Positions 23,605-31,542 of a stretch of DNA of 33,493 nucleotides are shown here, piece by piece; positions within the stretch are counted from its first letter, which is position 1, and each line of letters begins with the position of its first letter. The stretch is taken from positions 1 through 33,493 of the forward strand of contig CALXLD010000033.1 in assembly GCA_944389105.1 (NCBI GenBank), in the 5' to 3' direction. Source of the DNA: an uncultured Spirochaetaceae bacterium. Its GTDB lineage: Bacteria > Spirochaetota > Spirochaetia > Sphaerochaetales > Sphaerochaetaceae. Below the pieces are notes generated by a model. That model was not told where the DNA came from. It was given only the letters and a program-made list of their open reading frames with translations, and made no database searches. The position numbers and the translations under genes were made by a program.

Positions 23605-25082
23605 TGAAGACACCTGAAATGATCGAGAAGGAAGCCAGGGATATCCTTGCAAAGCTTCCAGAGAATCTTACAGCTAAAGACAGGGCGGCTATCCCTCATA
23701 TGGATATGCCCGCACAGGATCCTAAGGAACGTATTCATAATATGAATGAAGTCGCTCTCGGGTATACGGAGGAAGAGGCACTTGCCGAGGCTGCCAGATG
23801 TCTGCAGTGCCGTAACAAGCCTTGTATCAATGGATGTCCTGTTGGGATAAACATCCCCGGATTTATCCATAAAATCACAGAAAAGGATTACAGCGGAGCG
23901 CTTTCAATTATTCAGGAATCAAGTCTTCTGCCGTCAATTTGCGGAAGAGTATGTCCTCAGGAGAGCCAGTGCCAGAAATACTGCACCGTAGGCAAGATGC
24001 TTAAGGACGTGGATCAGGCTGTAGGAATCGGACGCCTGGAGAGATTCGTTGCTGATCATGAAGCGGAAAACGCAAGTATTCCTGAGATTGCCCCTGAGAC
24101 TGGGAAGAAAGTAGCAATCGTAGGTTCCGGGCCAGCTTCAATTGCCTGTGCAGCTGATGTCCGCCGCGCAGGACATAGTGTTACTGTATTTGAGGCCCTT
24201 CATAAGATGGGAGGAGTCCTTAGTTATGGTATTCCTGAGTTCAGGCTTCCAAAGCGTCTTGTAGACAAGGAAATAGCAAAGCTTTCTGCAATGGGTATCG
24301 ACTTTGAGAAGAATGTTCTTGTAGGCAGAACCAGGACAATAAGCGAACTGATGGAAGAAGATGGCTATGATGCAGTTTTCGTCGGCACCGGTGCAGGGCT
24401 TCCGAAGTTCATGGGGATTCCCGGAGAGGATCTTGTATCTGTCTTCTCTGCAAATGAGTATTTGACAAGATCGAATCTGATGAAAGCTTATGATGAGAAC
24501 AATTCCCTTACTCCATTCTTCCATTCACGCCGTGTTGCTGTATTCGGCGGTGGCAATGTCGCAATGGATGCGGCCCGTACAGCACTCCGTTTAGGAGCAG
24601 AGACAGTTGATATCATCTACAGGCGATCCAGAGAAGAAATGCCTGCACGTAAGGAAGAGATCGAGCATGCCGTAGAAGAGGGCTGTAACCTGAAGCTTCT
24701 TTCCCAGCCTGTGGAAATACTTGGAGACGAGAATGGTATAGTCAAGGGCGTTGTAATCAGGAAGTGTGAGCTTGGAGAGCCCGATGCCTCCGGAAGAAGA
24801 TCTCCTGTTGAGATTCCTGGGTCCGATTATACAGAAGAGTATGACACAGTCATCGTTTCGATCGGAAATGCATCGAATCCGCTCATAAAGAGGACAACTC
24901 CCGAGATAGAGACTAACAGGAGAGGCAATTTCATCGTGAATGAAGAGACCTGCGAGACTTCGATGAAAGGTGTCTATGCAGGAGGGGATATTGTTCTTGG
25001 AGCTGCAACTGTAATTCTTGCAATGGGGCAGGGAAGAAAGGCTGCTGCTGCAATCAATGAGTATCTGAAGGAAAAGAAGTGA
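23601..25082 (+). CDS. nfnB: NfnB: NADPH-binding, GltD-like subunit of Nfn transhydrogenase
   Basis: The 493-residue GltD-type flavoprotein has an N-terminal two-[4Fe-4S] domain (CLQCRNKPCINGCPVG with Cys67, 70, 75, 79; then CGRVCPQESQCQKYC), an FAD motif (VGSGPASIACAADVRRAGH), an NADPH motif (VFGGGNVAMDAARTALRLG) and the closing GGDIVLGAATVILAMGQG. Linkage to nfnA marks it as NfnB rather than glutamate synthase small subunit, where gltB would be expected. ATG 23601 overlaps the nfnA TGA (ATGA). The stop TGA overlaps the GTG of the following EIIA gene. Confidence 0.93.
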   Translation: MMKTPEMIEKEARDILAKLPENLTAKDRAAIPHMDMPAQDPKERIHNMNEVALGYTEEEALAEAARCLQCRNKPCINGCPVGINIPGFIHKITEKDYSGALSIIQESSLLPSICGRVCPQESQCQKYCTVGKMLKDVDQAVGIGRLERFVADHEAENASIPEIAPETGKKVAIVGSGPASIACAADVRRAGHSVTVFEALHKMGGVLSYGIPEFRLPKRLVDKEIAKLSAMGIDFEKNVLVGRTRTISELMEEDGYDAVFVGTGAGLPKFMGIPGEDLVSVFSANEYLTRSNLMKAYDENNSLTPFFHSRRVAVFGGGNVAMDAARTALRLGAETVDIIYRRSREEMPARKEEIEHAVEEGCNLKLLSQPVEILGDENGIVKGVVIRKCELGEPDASGRRSPVEIPGSDYTEEYDTVIVSIGNASNPLIKRTTPEIETNRRGNFIVNEETCETSMKGVYAGGDIVLGAATVILAMGQGRKAAAAINEYLKEKK

Positions 25083-25546
25083 TAGAGAAGCTTTCCAGAG
25101 TATTCTGCCAGATCTCTTCAGAGGATAAATACGAAGCAATAGACGAGGTAATCGGGAAGTGCACTATTTTCTCGGAGCTTCCCGATAAAGAACGCTTTGT
25201 CCGTGCAGTCCATAGAAGAGAAAGACAGCAGTCTACTGGAATAGGACATGGAGTTGCCATAGCGCATGGCAAGCTTCCTGAAGTGATGAAGCCTGCTATT
25301 GCGCTGGGATTTTCGGAAAAGGGTATCATCTTTGATGATAGATACCCTGATCCTGTTAAGCTTGTCTTTGTTATCGCTTCATCAAAACATGGGGATTCTG
25401 ATTATCTCAGGGCAGTTGCATCGATTCTTACCTGGGTTCATGATCCCGATTTCCGGAGAATCCTCGTCGAGGAAGAATGGCAGAACGAAAGGGCAAAGAT
25501 GTTCTTCTCGATGCTTGAAAGCCAGGATTTCAGACCACAGTACTGA
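25079..25546 (+). CDS. PTS EIIA domain protein (fructose/PtsN type)
   Basis: The 155-residue stand-alone EIIA type-2 domain has GIGHGVAIAHGKL, where His63 is the phosphorylation-site equivalent, and LVFVIASSKHGDSDYLRAVASI, as in PtsN and EIIA-Fru. It starts with GTG sharing a GTGA with the nfnB stop, so translation is coupled to the transhydrogenase. Without EIIB or EIIC next to it, a regulatory phosphocarrier role (PtsN-like, sensing the PTS state) is more likely than sugar uptake. The last 17 bases overlap the convergent 5-formyl-THF cyclo-ligase gene. Confidence 0.85.
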   Translation: MIEKLSRVFCQISSEDKYEAIDEVIGKCTIFSELPDKERFVRAVHRRERQQSTGIGHGVAIAHGKLPEVMKPAIALGFSEKGIIFDDRYPDPVKLVFVIASSKHGDSDYLRAVASILTWVHDPDFRRILVEEEWQNERAKMFFSMLESQDFRPQY

Positions 25547-26033
25547 AAATGCAGTCCAGTTTCTCATCCTGCGGTTCTGGGATAAAAACAGGGCATTCTG
25601 ATATGGAGAACGCAACTCCTGCAGTTATCAGGCGGTTCCTGTTTTTCCTTATATATCTGTCATAAAAGCCACCACCCCTGCCAAGCCGGTAAAGACCATT
25701 GAACCCGAGCATCGGCACAAGCATCAGGGCCTTTTCATAATCAGCTTCATCGTGTTCGGGTTCCATGAAGCCCATCGAGGATTTCCTGAGGTTTTTTGAT
25801 GCTGAGAAATGCATTTCCCCATCCTCGATATATGGGAGTAGGATCCTGCTGTCTGAGAGAAGCGGGGAAATATCCGGCTCGGATTTCAGCGGTACGAACG
25901 CGAGGATGGTACTGGCCTCCTTCCACATCAGGGATGAGAGTATCTTTTCATGTATAAGCGCAGATTCCCTTTCTTTTCCTGAAAACGCGTTCAGTCTGCT
26001 GATCAGGGTTCTTCTTAGTTCTTCTCTATCCAT
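25530..26033 (-). CDS. 5-formyltetrahydrofolate cyclo-ligase
   Basis: The 167-residue enzyme makes 5,10-methenyl-THF from 5-formyl-THF using ATP. Family signatures: ILAFVPLKSEPDISPLL and LMLVPMLGFNGLYRLGRGGGFYDRYI with the phosphate-binding GRGGGFYD. It is somewhat shorter than usual (180-200), mainly through compact loops. It overlaps the end of ecfT by 19 bases and has no ribosome site of its own, so it depends on coupling. Its place after ecfA-ecfT hints at a link with folate-type vitamin uptake, as an inference only. Confidence 0.9.
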   Translation of the reverse strand: MDREELRRTLISRLNAFSGKERESALIHEKILSSLMWKEASTILAFVPLKSEPDISPLLSDSRILLPYIEDGEMHFSASKNLRKSSMGFMEPEHDEADYEKALMLVPMLGFNGLYRLGRGGGFYDRYIRKNRNRLITAGVAFSISECPVFIPEPQDEKLDCIFSTVV

Positions 26034-26731
26034 ATCAAGGTGAATGCAAGTATAGCTGTTATCAGGGCTAAAAGTATATCGGGTAATGCATAGGGTGCCG
26101 CAGCTCTTTCCGCATTTCTGTCATATTCCCTGCTTTCCAGCGCATCTGATAGGTTTATCATCCTTTCAATCAGCAGTGAAATCAGCGAAATCGTATATTC
26201 CGACAGGTTCTTTATAGGATGTGCTGCGAATCTTCCTCCTCTGCTTTTCCTTGCTTCCATCATCTCTGAGGAAACCTGGAAGATCGATGGGAGTATTGAG
26301 ATTGTCAGCATTATATCCGAAGCAAATCCCCAGGCTTTTTTTCCTGCAATGTGCGTCAGTGCGCTTCCGATGGATGAGGACAATTCAACTGGATCCGTCG
26401 TTGCGGTAAAGAGCGTGGCTGAACCAAGGACTGTAATGAATGCAGCAGATTCTGCCAGCGAAGAGAGAATGTCGCCATCCTGGAAATACTCAGCAAGTCC
26501 GATGAAAACAGCTATCAGCAGCATCGCTTTTGCTTCCCATAATCTTTTTACGATCGGTACGGAAAACACGTATGAGATTATGATCAATGCTCCTAGAATG
26601 ACTGGTACGCTTTCATCCGGTCCTGATAATGCTGCTCCGGATATTGCAATGAGCGCAATCAGCTTGGAGAGCGGGTTCCTTCTTGAGAGTGCTGTGTCCT
26701 TTCCATCCGGAAGGAAGATCATCGAAGCCAT
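26015..26731 (-). CDS. ecfT: ECF transporter T component
   Basis: The 238-residue membrane protein has about five or six helices (for example LIALIAISGAAL and LLIAVFIGLAEYF) and the two cytoplasmic coupling motifs: EARKSRGG and a second Glu-Arg motif in LESREYD, which contact the ATPase. GAGGAG precedes the ATG. It overlaps ecfA by 13 bases and the cyclo-ligase by 19. No substrate-binding S component is encoded nearby, so specificity is unknown. Confidence 0.87.
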   Translation of the reverse strand: MASMIFLPDGKDTALSRRNPLSKLIALIAISGAALSGPDESVPVILGALIIISYVFSVPIVKRLWEAKAMLLIAVFIGLAEYFQDGDILSSLAESAAFITVLGSATLFTATTDPVELSSSIGSALTHIAGKKAWGFASDIMLTISILPSIFQVSSEMMEARKSRGGRFAAHPIKNLSEYTISLISLLIERMINLSDALESREYDRNAERAAAPYALPDILLALITAILAFTLIWIEKN

Positions 26732-27453
26732 GTAAGCTCCTCAAATGAGGCATCTGCCGGCAGATAGACATTATTATCCTTGAGTGTCCTGATCATATCC
26801 CTGCTGCGGCCGCTTGCTTTTATCCTTCCTTTTTCAAGGATGATGGTCATATCAGTATGAGCAAGGAATTTTTCCGCCTCATGGGATACCACGATGATTG
26901 TGTGTCCCGTTTCCTTCAGCTTTATCAGGGTCCTTATCACCGTAAGCGTTGAAGGATAGTCCAGATTTGCAAAAGGTTCATCCAGCAGTATCACTTCCGG
27001 CTGCATCGCTATGACGCCTGCTATTGCAAGTTTCCTTTTCTCTCCGCCGGACAATACCGCGGGACGTGTCTTCCGTTTCTCTTCCAGAGAGAAGAAAGCA
27101 AGCTGCTCATCAACAGTCTCTGCAACTTCATCATGGCTTCTGCCTAGGTTCTGCGGTCCGAAAGCTATATCTTTTTCTACAGTGCTTCCGACAATTCCAA
27201 GTGCCGTATCCTGGAATACGAGGGCGAATGCTTTCATCCTTTCCTTTCTTTTCGTCAGCTCTCTTCCTGAAAGGATGATTTTACCGCTTTCCGGATTCTC
27301 AAGCCCTTTTAGAGATCTTATAAGGAGACTCTTTCCTGCTCCATTCAGGCCAGAAAGCAGCGTGATGGTTCCTTTTTCTGCAGAGAAGCTTATGCTATCG
27401 AGCAGCTTTTTCCCATCTATTGTTAATGATAGCCCTTCGACACTTAAGAACAT
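26719..27453 (-). CDS. ecfA: ECF transporter ATPase (A component)
   Basis: The 244-residue ABC ATPase has Walker A GLNGAGKS (35-42), Q-loop FQDTALGIVGSTVEKDIAFGP, typical of EcfA/CbiO, signature LSGGEKRK, Walker B VILLDEP and the switch His in VVSHE. It drives vitamin or metal uptake with EcfT. Only one ATPase gene is present, as in BioM- or CbiO-type dedicated systems. ATG 27453 is chosen: the family begins at MFLSVEGLSL, and an upstream in-frame extension has no coding features. It lacks a ribosome site; TATACT lies exactly 6 bases upstream, so it is likely leaderless. Confidence 0.9.
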   Translation of the reverse strand: MFLSVEGLSLTIDGKKLLDSISFSAEKGTITLLSGLNGAGKSLLIRSLKGLENPESGKIILSGRELTKRKERMKAFALVFQDTALGIVGSTVEKDIAFGPQNLGRSHDEVAETVDEQLAFFSLEEKRKTRPAVLSGGEKRKLAIAGVIAMQPEVILLDEPFANLDYPSTLTVIRTLIKLKETGHTIIVVSHEAEKFLAHTDMTIILEKGRIKASGRSRDMIRTLKDNNVYLPADASFEELTWLR

Positions 27454-27459
27454 GGCTGG

Positions 27460-27489
27460 AGTATAAACCGCTGAAAAGCAGTTTGTAAA
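27460..27489 (-). promoter_or_regulatory. Promoter of ecfA operon, leaderless arrangement
   Basis: Minus strand: TTTACA (27489-27484, 5 of 6), 18-base spacer, TATACT (27465-27460, 5 of 6), then CCAGCC and ATG. The best supported of the four leaderless cases. Confidence 0.65.
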
Positions 27490-27611
27490 CAACTTGGGCC
27501 ATTGAAGTTTACTTTGCTGAAGATGTGCCGGATTGTGGCTAAACATCCGATAAAGCATTGAAAACCTGCAATAAACAGGAAAGCGTGGATTCCGGACTAT
27601 ATCCTTAAAGC

Positions 27612-27646
27612 TGTATTGTATAAGTTAATGAGAATGATTATCATTT
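27612..27646 (+). promoter_or_regulatory. Fur-type box overlapping probable nrdAB promoter
   Basis: TGAGAATGATTATCA (27629-27643) matches the 7-1-7 Fur/PerR-type box TGATAATNATTATCA in all but one defined position. It overlaps a candidate -10 TATCAT placed 17 bases after TTGTAT (about 27616-27644). Binding of a Fur-family repressor would block nrdAB transcription. Confidence 0.7.
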
Positions 27647-27653
27647 GACCGCT

Positions 27654-27687
27654 ATATGCAATGTAGTCTCTCATGATATGCATTGTA
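27654..27687 (+). repeat. Direct repeat in nrdA leader, 22-base period
   Basis: ATATGCAATGTA (27654-27665) and ATATGCATTGTA (27676-27687) differ at one base and lie two helical turns apart between the Fur box and the nrdA ribosome site. Paired boxes before RNR genes suggest a regulator such as NrdR, but sequence and spacing are not canonical. Confidence 0.5.
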
Positions 27688-27707
27688 TCTAGTGGCTAGG
27701 AGTTATC

Positions 27708-30224
27708 ATGTACATCACAAAACGCGATGGAAGACGGGAAAGCTTCAATATTTCCAAGATTGAGAACGCCATAAGAAAATCCCTTGAGAGTACTGGCCGG
27801 GAATTTCCGGATACTCTTCCCTCGGCTCTTGCAGAAGCGGTTGCAGCTTCGCTTTCTCCTGATAAGGAGTGGAGTGTCGAGGAGATACAGGATGCTGCTG
27901 AGAAGACGCTGATGGCAGCTGGAGAATTTGATGCCGCCAAGAGCTATATTCTTTTCAGAAGCAGGCGTACTGAGCTCAGAAAGGAAAGAGTAAGGATTCT
28001 TGAGCACTATCCTGACAGCAGCATTGAGCCCGTTCTTGCGGAAATCCAGAAGGATTTTCCAGATGAGAAGTATTCGCTTTCAATCCTTGCTGATAAATAT
28101 ATTTCTTTTTCAAAATCCGGGATGGGTGAGGAGGAAGAAGAGGCTGCGCTGGTAAGGGCGGCAGTGGAACTTACGGGGCCGCAGTCCCCATCATGGGAAT
28201 TCATTGCAGCACGGTTCCTTCTCTTTGCATTCAGGACAAAGCTTCAGAAGACTCTCTCCGAAGAAGGAATCAGCAGCTTCTCTGAGAAGGTCCAGATCCT
28301 TACCGATGCTGGTCTTTACGGCTCATATATAAAGGAAAGCTATTCCTGTGAGGAACTGGATGAGGCTGCATCTTTTATCGATAATTCCCGTGACAATCTT
28401 TTTACATATTCCGGTCTGGATCTTTTATTGAAGAGGTATGTAATACGATCTCATAAGCATGAGATTCTTGAAACTCCGCAGGAGATGTTCCTTGGTATAG
28501 CTCTTCACCTTGCCATGCCGGAGAAGAGAAACAGGATGAAATGGGTGAAGGCTTTTTATGACATGCTTTCAAAGATGGAGGTTACCATGGCTACGCCGAC
28601 TCTGGCCAATGCCAGAAAGCCCATCCATCAGCTTTCATCATGCTTCATTGATGTTGTTCCTGACTCTCTCAGCGGTATTTACCGTTCCCTTGATAATTTT
28701 GCCAAGGTATCCAAATTCGGCGGCGGTATGGGAATGTATTTCGGAAAGGTCAGGGCAAATGGTTCTTCAATCAGAGGGTTTGAAGGGGCTGCGGGAGGAA
28801 TCATCAGATGGATACGTCTTGTCAATGATACTGCTGTTGCTGTCGATCAGCTTGGCGTAAGGGCAGGTGCAGTGGCTGTGTATCTTGATGTATGGCATCG
28901 TGATCTTCTTGAATTCCTTAATCTCCGCACTAACAATGGCGATGACAGGATGAAAGCCCATGATGTATTTCCTGCAGTCTGCTATCCGGACTATTTCTGG
29001 AAGCTCTGCTCCGAGAACCTTGACCAGATGTGGTACATGATGTGTCCTCATGAAATCTGGACTGTAAAAGGCTATCATCTTGAGGATTTCTACGGCGATG
29101 AATGGACTGAGAGGTACCTTGACTGCGTCAGAGACAGCAGGATACGTAAGCGTTCTGTTCTGCTGAAGGATCTTGTCCGCCTCATTCTCAAGAGTGCCGT
29201 TGAAACTGGTACTCCATTTGTATTCAACCGTGATGAGGTCAACAGGATGAATCCCAATAAGCATTGCGGGATGATCTATTCCTCAAACCTCTGCACAGAG
29301 ATTGCACAGAATATGTCCGAGATCCAGGATGTCTCCATAGAAACTGAGACAAAAGACGGAGATAAGGTTGTTGTTACAGTTACAAAACCTGGAAGCTTTG
29401 TTGTATGCAACCTTGCTTCTCTATGTCTTGGAAACATCGATGTTACGGACAGGAAAAAACTTTCCAGCCTTGTTAAGACGGTTGTCAGGGCTCTGGATAA
29501 TGTCATCTCTCTCAATTTTTATCCAGTTCCATATGCAGAGCTTACGAACAGTGAGTATCGTTCCATAGGACTTGGAGTCTCCGGTTATCATCACATGCTT
29601 GCAAAGAACGGTATTAAGTGGGAGAGCGAAGAGCATCTGGAATTCGTTGATAAGGTTTTTGAGACGATCAGCTATGCCGCCATCGAGGCTTCTTCAGATC
29701 TCGGAAAGGAGAAAGGTGTTTATGCTCATTTTAAAGGAAGCGAGTGGGAGAGCGGAGTATTCTTTGACAGACGTGGCTACGATTCTCCTGAATGGCAGAC
29801 ACTCAGAAAGAAGGTCCACGAGAATGGAATGAGAAATGCCTATCTTCTTGCTATTGCTCCTACATCATCTACAAGCATCCTGAGCGGTACTACAGCAGGT
29901 GTTGATCCTGTAATGAAGAGGTTCTTCTATGAGGAGAAGAAGGGAAGCATGCTTCCTCGTACAGCACCTGAACTCTCATCTAAGACATGGTGGTATTATA
30001 AAGCTGCCCATGAGATTGACCAGTCCTGGTCAATAAAGGCAGATGGTGTCAGACAGCGGCATATTGATCAGGCGCAGAGCGTCAATCTCTATATAACCAA
30101 TGATTACACGATGAGAGAGGTCCTGAATCTCCTCATCCTTGCATGGAAATGCCATGTTAAGACTTTATATTATACACGCTCCAAGAGTCTTGAAGTCGAG
30201 GAGTGCGAGAGCTGTTCAAGCTAG
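27708..30224 (+). CDS. nrdA: Ribonucleoside-diphosphate reductase, class I alpha subunit
   Basis: The 838-residue catalytic subunit reduces NDPs to dNDPs. The N-terminal ATP-cone (ITKRDGRRESFNISKIENAI, about 3-90) gives dATP feedback. Radical and redox cysteines are in LSSCFIDV, SSNLCTEIAQN and VVCNLASLCLG; NxCxE-type loop and the P-T-(A/S)-S finger (APTSSTSILSGTTAGVDP) are present. The tail CESC (Cys833, Cys836) is the shuttle dithiol for thioredoxin/glutaredoxin. TAGGAG precedes ATG. Its stop TAG forms part of the nrdB ribosome site, so the subunits are tightly coupled. Confidence 0.96.
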   Translation: MYITKRDGRRESFNISKIENAIRKSLESTGREFPDTLPSALAEAVAASLSPDKEWSVEEIQDAAEKTLMAAGEFDAAKSYILFRSRRTELRKERVRILEHYPDSSIEPVLAEIQKDFPDEKYSLSILADKYISFSKSGMGEEEEEAALVRAAVELTGPQSPSWEFIAARFLLFAFRTKLQKTLSEEGISSFSEKVQILTDAGLYGSYIKESYSCEELDEAASFIDNSRDNLFTYSGLDLLLKRYVIRSHKHEILETPQEMFLGIALHLAMPEKRNRMKWVKAFYDMLSKMEVTMATPTLANARKPIHQLSSCFIDVVPDSLSGIYRSLDNFAKVSKFGGGMGMYFGKVRANGSSIRGFEGAAGGIIRWIRLVNDTAVAVDQLGVRAGAVAVYLDVWHRDLLEFLNLRTNNGDDRMKAHDVFPAVCYPDYFWKLCSENLDQMWYMMCPHEIWTVKGYHLEDFYGDEWTERYLDCVRDSRIRKRSVLLKDLVRLILKSAVETGTPFVFNRDEVNRMNPNKHCGMIYSSNLCTEIAQNMSEIQDVSIETETKDGDKVVVTVTKPGSFVVCNLASLCLGNIDVTDRKKLSSLVKTVVRALDNVISLNFYPVPYAELTNSEYRSIGLGVSGYHHMLAKNGIKWESEEHLEFVDKVFETISYAAIEASSDLGKEKGVYAHFKGSEWESGVFFDRRGYDSPEWQTLRKKVHENGMRNAYLLAIAPTSSTSILSGTTAGVDPVMKRFFYEEKKGSMLPRTAPELSSKTWWYYKAAHEIDQSWSIKADGVRQRHIDQAQSVNLYITNDYTMREVLNLLILAWKCHVKTLYYTRSKSLEVEECESCSS

Positions 30225-30232
30225 GAGGATTC

Positions 30233-31276
30233 ATGGAAGAACTTAAGAGAAAACCATTATTCAATCCTGATGGGGATGTTGAAGTAGAAAAAAGAAGAAT
30301 GGTTGGAGGAAATACAACCAATCTCAATGACTTCAATAATATGAAGTATGGCTGGGTATCTGACTGGTACAGGCAGGCAATGAATAATTTCTGGATTCCG
30401 GAGGAGATAAACCTTGCCCAGGATCTTAAGGATTATCATCATCTTCTCCCTTCTGAGAGAAAGGCGTATGACAAAATCCTTTCATTCCTTGTTTTCCTGG
30501 ATAGTCTGCAGACAGCGAATCTTCCTAATGTCACGGACTATATCACAGCAAATGAAGTAGGGCTCTGCCTGCATATACAGACATTTCAGGAATGTCTTCA
30601 TAGCCAGGCATATTCCTATATGCTTGATACAATCTGCTCTCCTGATGAGCGCAATGATATTCTGTTCCAGTGGAAAACCGATGAGCATCTTCTGAAAAGG
30701 AATACATTCATCGGAAACTGCTATAATGATTTTGTCGAAAATCGTGATCTGAAGCATCTTGTGAAGGTGCTTATAGCGAACTATATCCTCGAAGGAATTT
30801 ATTTCTATTCCGGGTTCATGTTCTTCTATAACCTTTCAAGGAATGGAAAGATGCCTGGTTCTGCACAGGAAATAAGATATATCAACCGTGATGAGAATAC
30901 CCATCTCTGGCTTTTCAGAAACATAATCCTTGAGCTTAAGAAGGAAGAAAGCGAGATGTTTACACCAGAACTTGTTGAAGAATACAAGGCAATGATGATT
31001 GAAGGTGTAAGGCAGGAGGCTGCATGGGGAGAGTATGTAATCGGTGATGATATCCCAGGTCTTACAAGAAAGATGGTATCAGATTACATCCATTATCTTG
31101 GAAACCTCCGATGGCGGGGGCTGGGCTTTGATGAACTCTATCCTGGATTCAAGGATGAGCCAGAGGATATGGCATGGGTATCACAATACTCAAATGCGAA
31201 TATGGTGAAGACGGATTTCTTCGAAGCACGCAGTACCGCATATGCAAAATCGACAGCGCTTGTTGATGACCTTTGA
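30233..31276 (+). CDS. nrdB: Ribonucleoside-diphosphate reductase, class I beta subunit
   Basis: The 347-residue radical-generating ferritin-like subunit has all dimetal ligands: Asp90 (FLDSLQ), Glu120 and His123 (QECLHSQAY), Glu187 (ILEGIYFY), Glu221 and His224 (RDENTHLW), plus the radical Tyr127, so it is not the Phe-bearing class Ic type. The C-terminus STALVDDL serves for docking to NrdA. ATG 30233 follows AGGAGG, which overlaps the nrdA stop. No nrdI is adjacent, favouring a self-assembling di-iron (or heterometal) cofactor over the NrdI-activated di-manganese type. Confidence 0.95.
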   Translation: MEELKRKPLFNPDGDVEVEKRRMVGGNTTNLNDFNNMKYGWVSDWYRQAMNNFWIPEEINLAQDLKDYHHLLPSERKAYDKILSFLVFLDSLQTANLPNVTDYITANEVGLCLHIQTFQECLHSQAYSYMLDTICSPDERNDILFQWKTDEHLLKRNTFIGNCYNDFVENRDLKHLVKVLIANYILEGIYFYSGFMFFYNLSRNGKMPGSAQEIRYINRDENTHLWLFRNIILELKKEESEMFTPELVEEYKAMMIEGVRQEAAWGEYVIGDDIPGLTRKMVSDYIHYLGNLRWRGLGFDELYPGFKDEPEDMAWVSQYSNANMVKTDFFEARSTAYAKSTALVDDL

Positions 31277-31281
31277 TAGTG

Positions 31282-31301
31282 GCTCCCGAAAGGGAGCTTT
31301 T
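31282..31301 (+). terminator. Rho-independent terminator of nrdAB
   Basis: GCTCCC (31282-31287), GAAA tetraloop, GGGAGC (31292-31297), then TTTT. Compact stem, five bases after the nrdB stop. Confidence 0.88.
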
Positions 31302-31542
31302 CAGATCCTGAAAGATACAGCTTGGATCTGTGATTTACTTAGAGGATGGAGCTTCCAGTTATAAGCAGAATGCTTTCGCCTCTCTGAGTCTATGGCATGG
31401 GGCAGGACAATATATACTTTCCTGTATTCAGTGTATCCGCATTTACAAGCGAATATCCTGTCAGAGAGTGTGATACCCCATTTGCATATAGGGCACCTCT
31501 GCTGAGATGCCCTTGTGTTTGTTAAGCTTTTCTTGCTTCCTC
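31301..31542 (-). pseudogene. Zinc-ribbon ORF without a usual start codon, possible remnant
   Basis: On the minus strand the frame is open from about 31543 to TGA at 31303-31301. It encodes RCPICKWGITLSDRIF, ACKCGYTEYRKVYIVL and a polar tail ending SFRI. Two Cys pairs (CPIC, CKC-G) 15 residues apart form a convincing zinc ribbon. No ATG, GTG or TTG precedes the first pair in frame, and its first part overlaps the end of the putP gene. It may be the 3' remnant of a lost gene or use a non-standard start. Not assignable to a family. Confidence 0.4.

Noticed and set aside
27454..27558. N-terminal extension of ecfA by 35 codons
   Set aside because: The extra residues do not match ABC ATPases and would cover the ecfA promoter.
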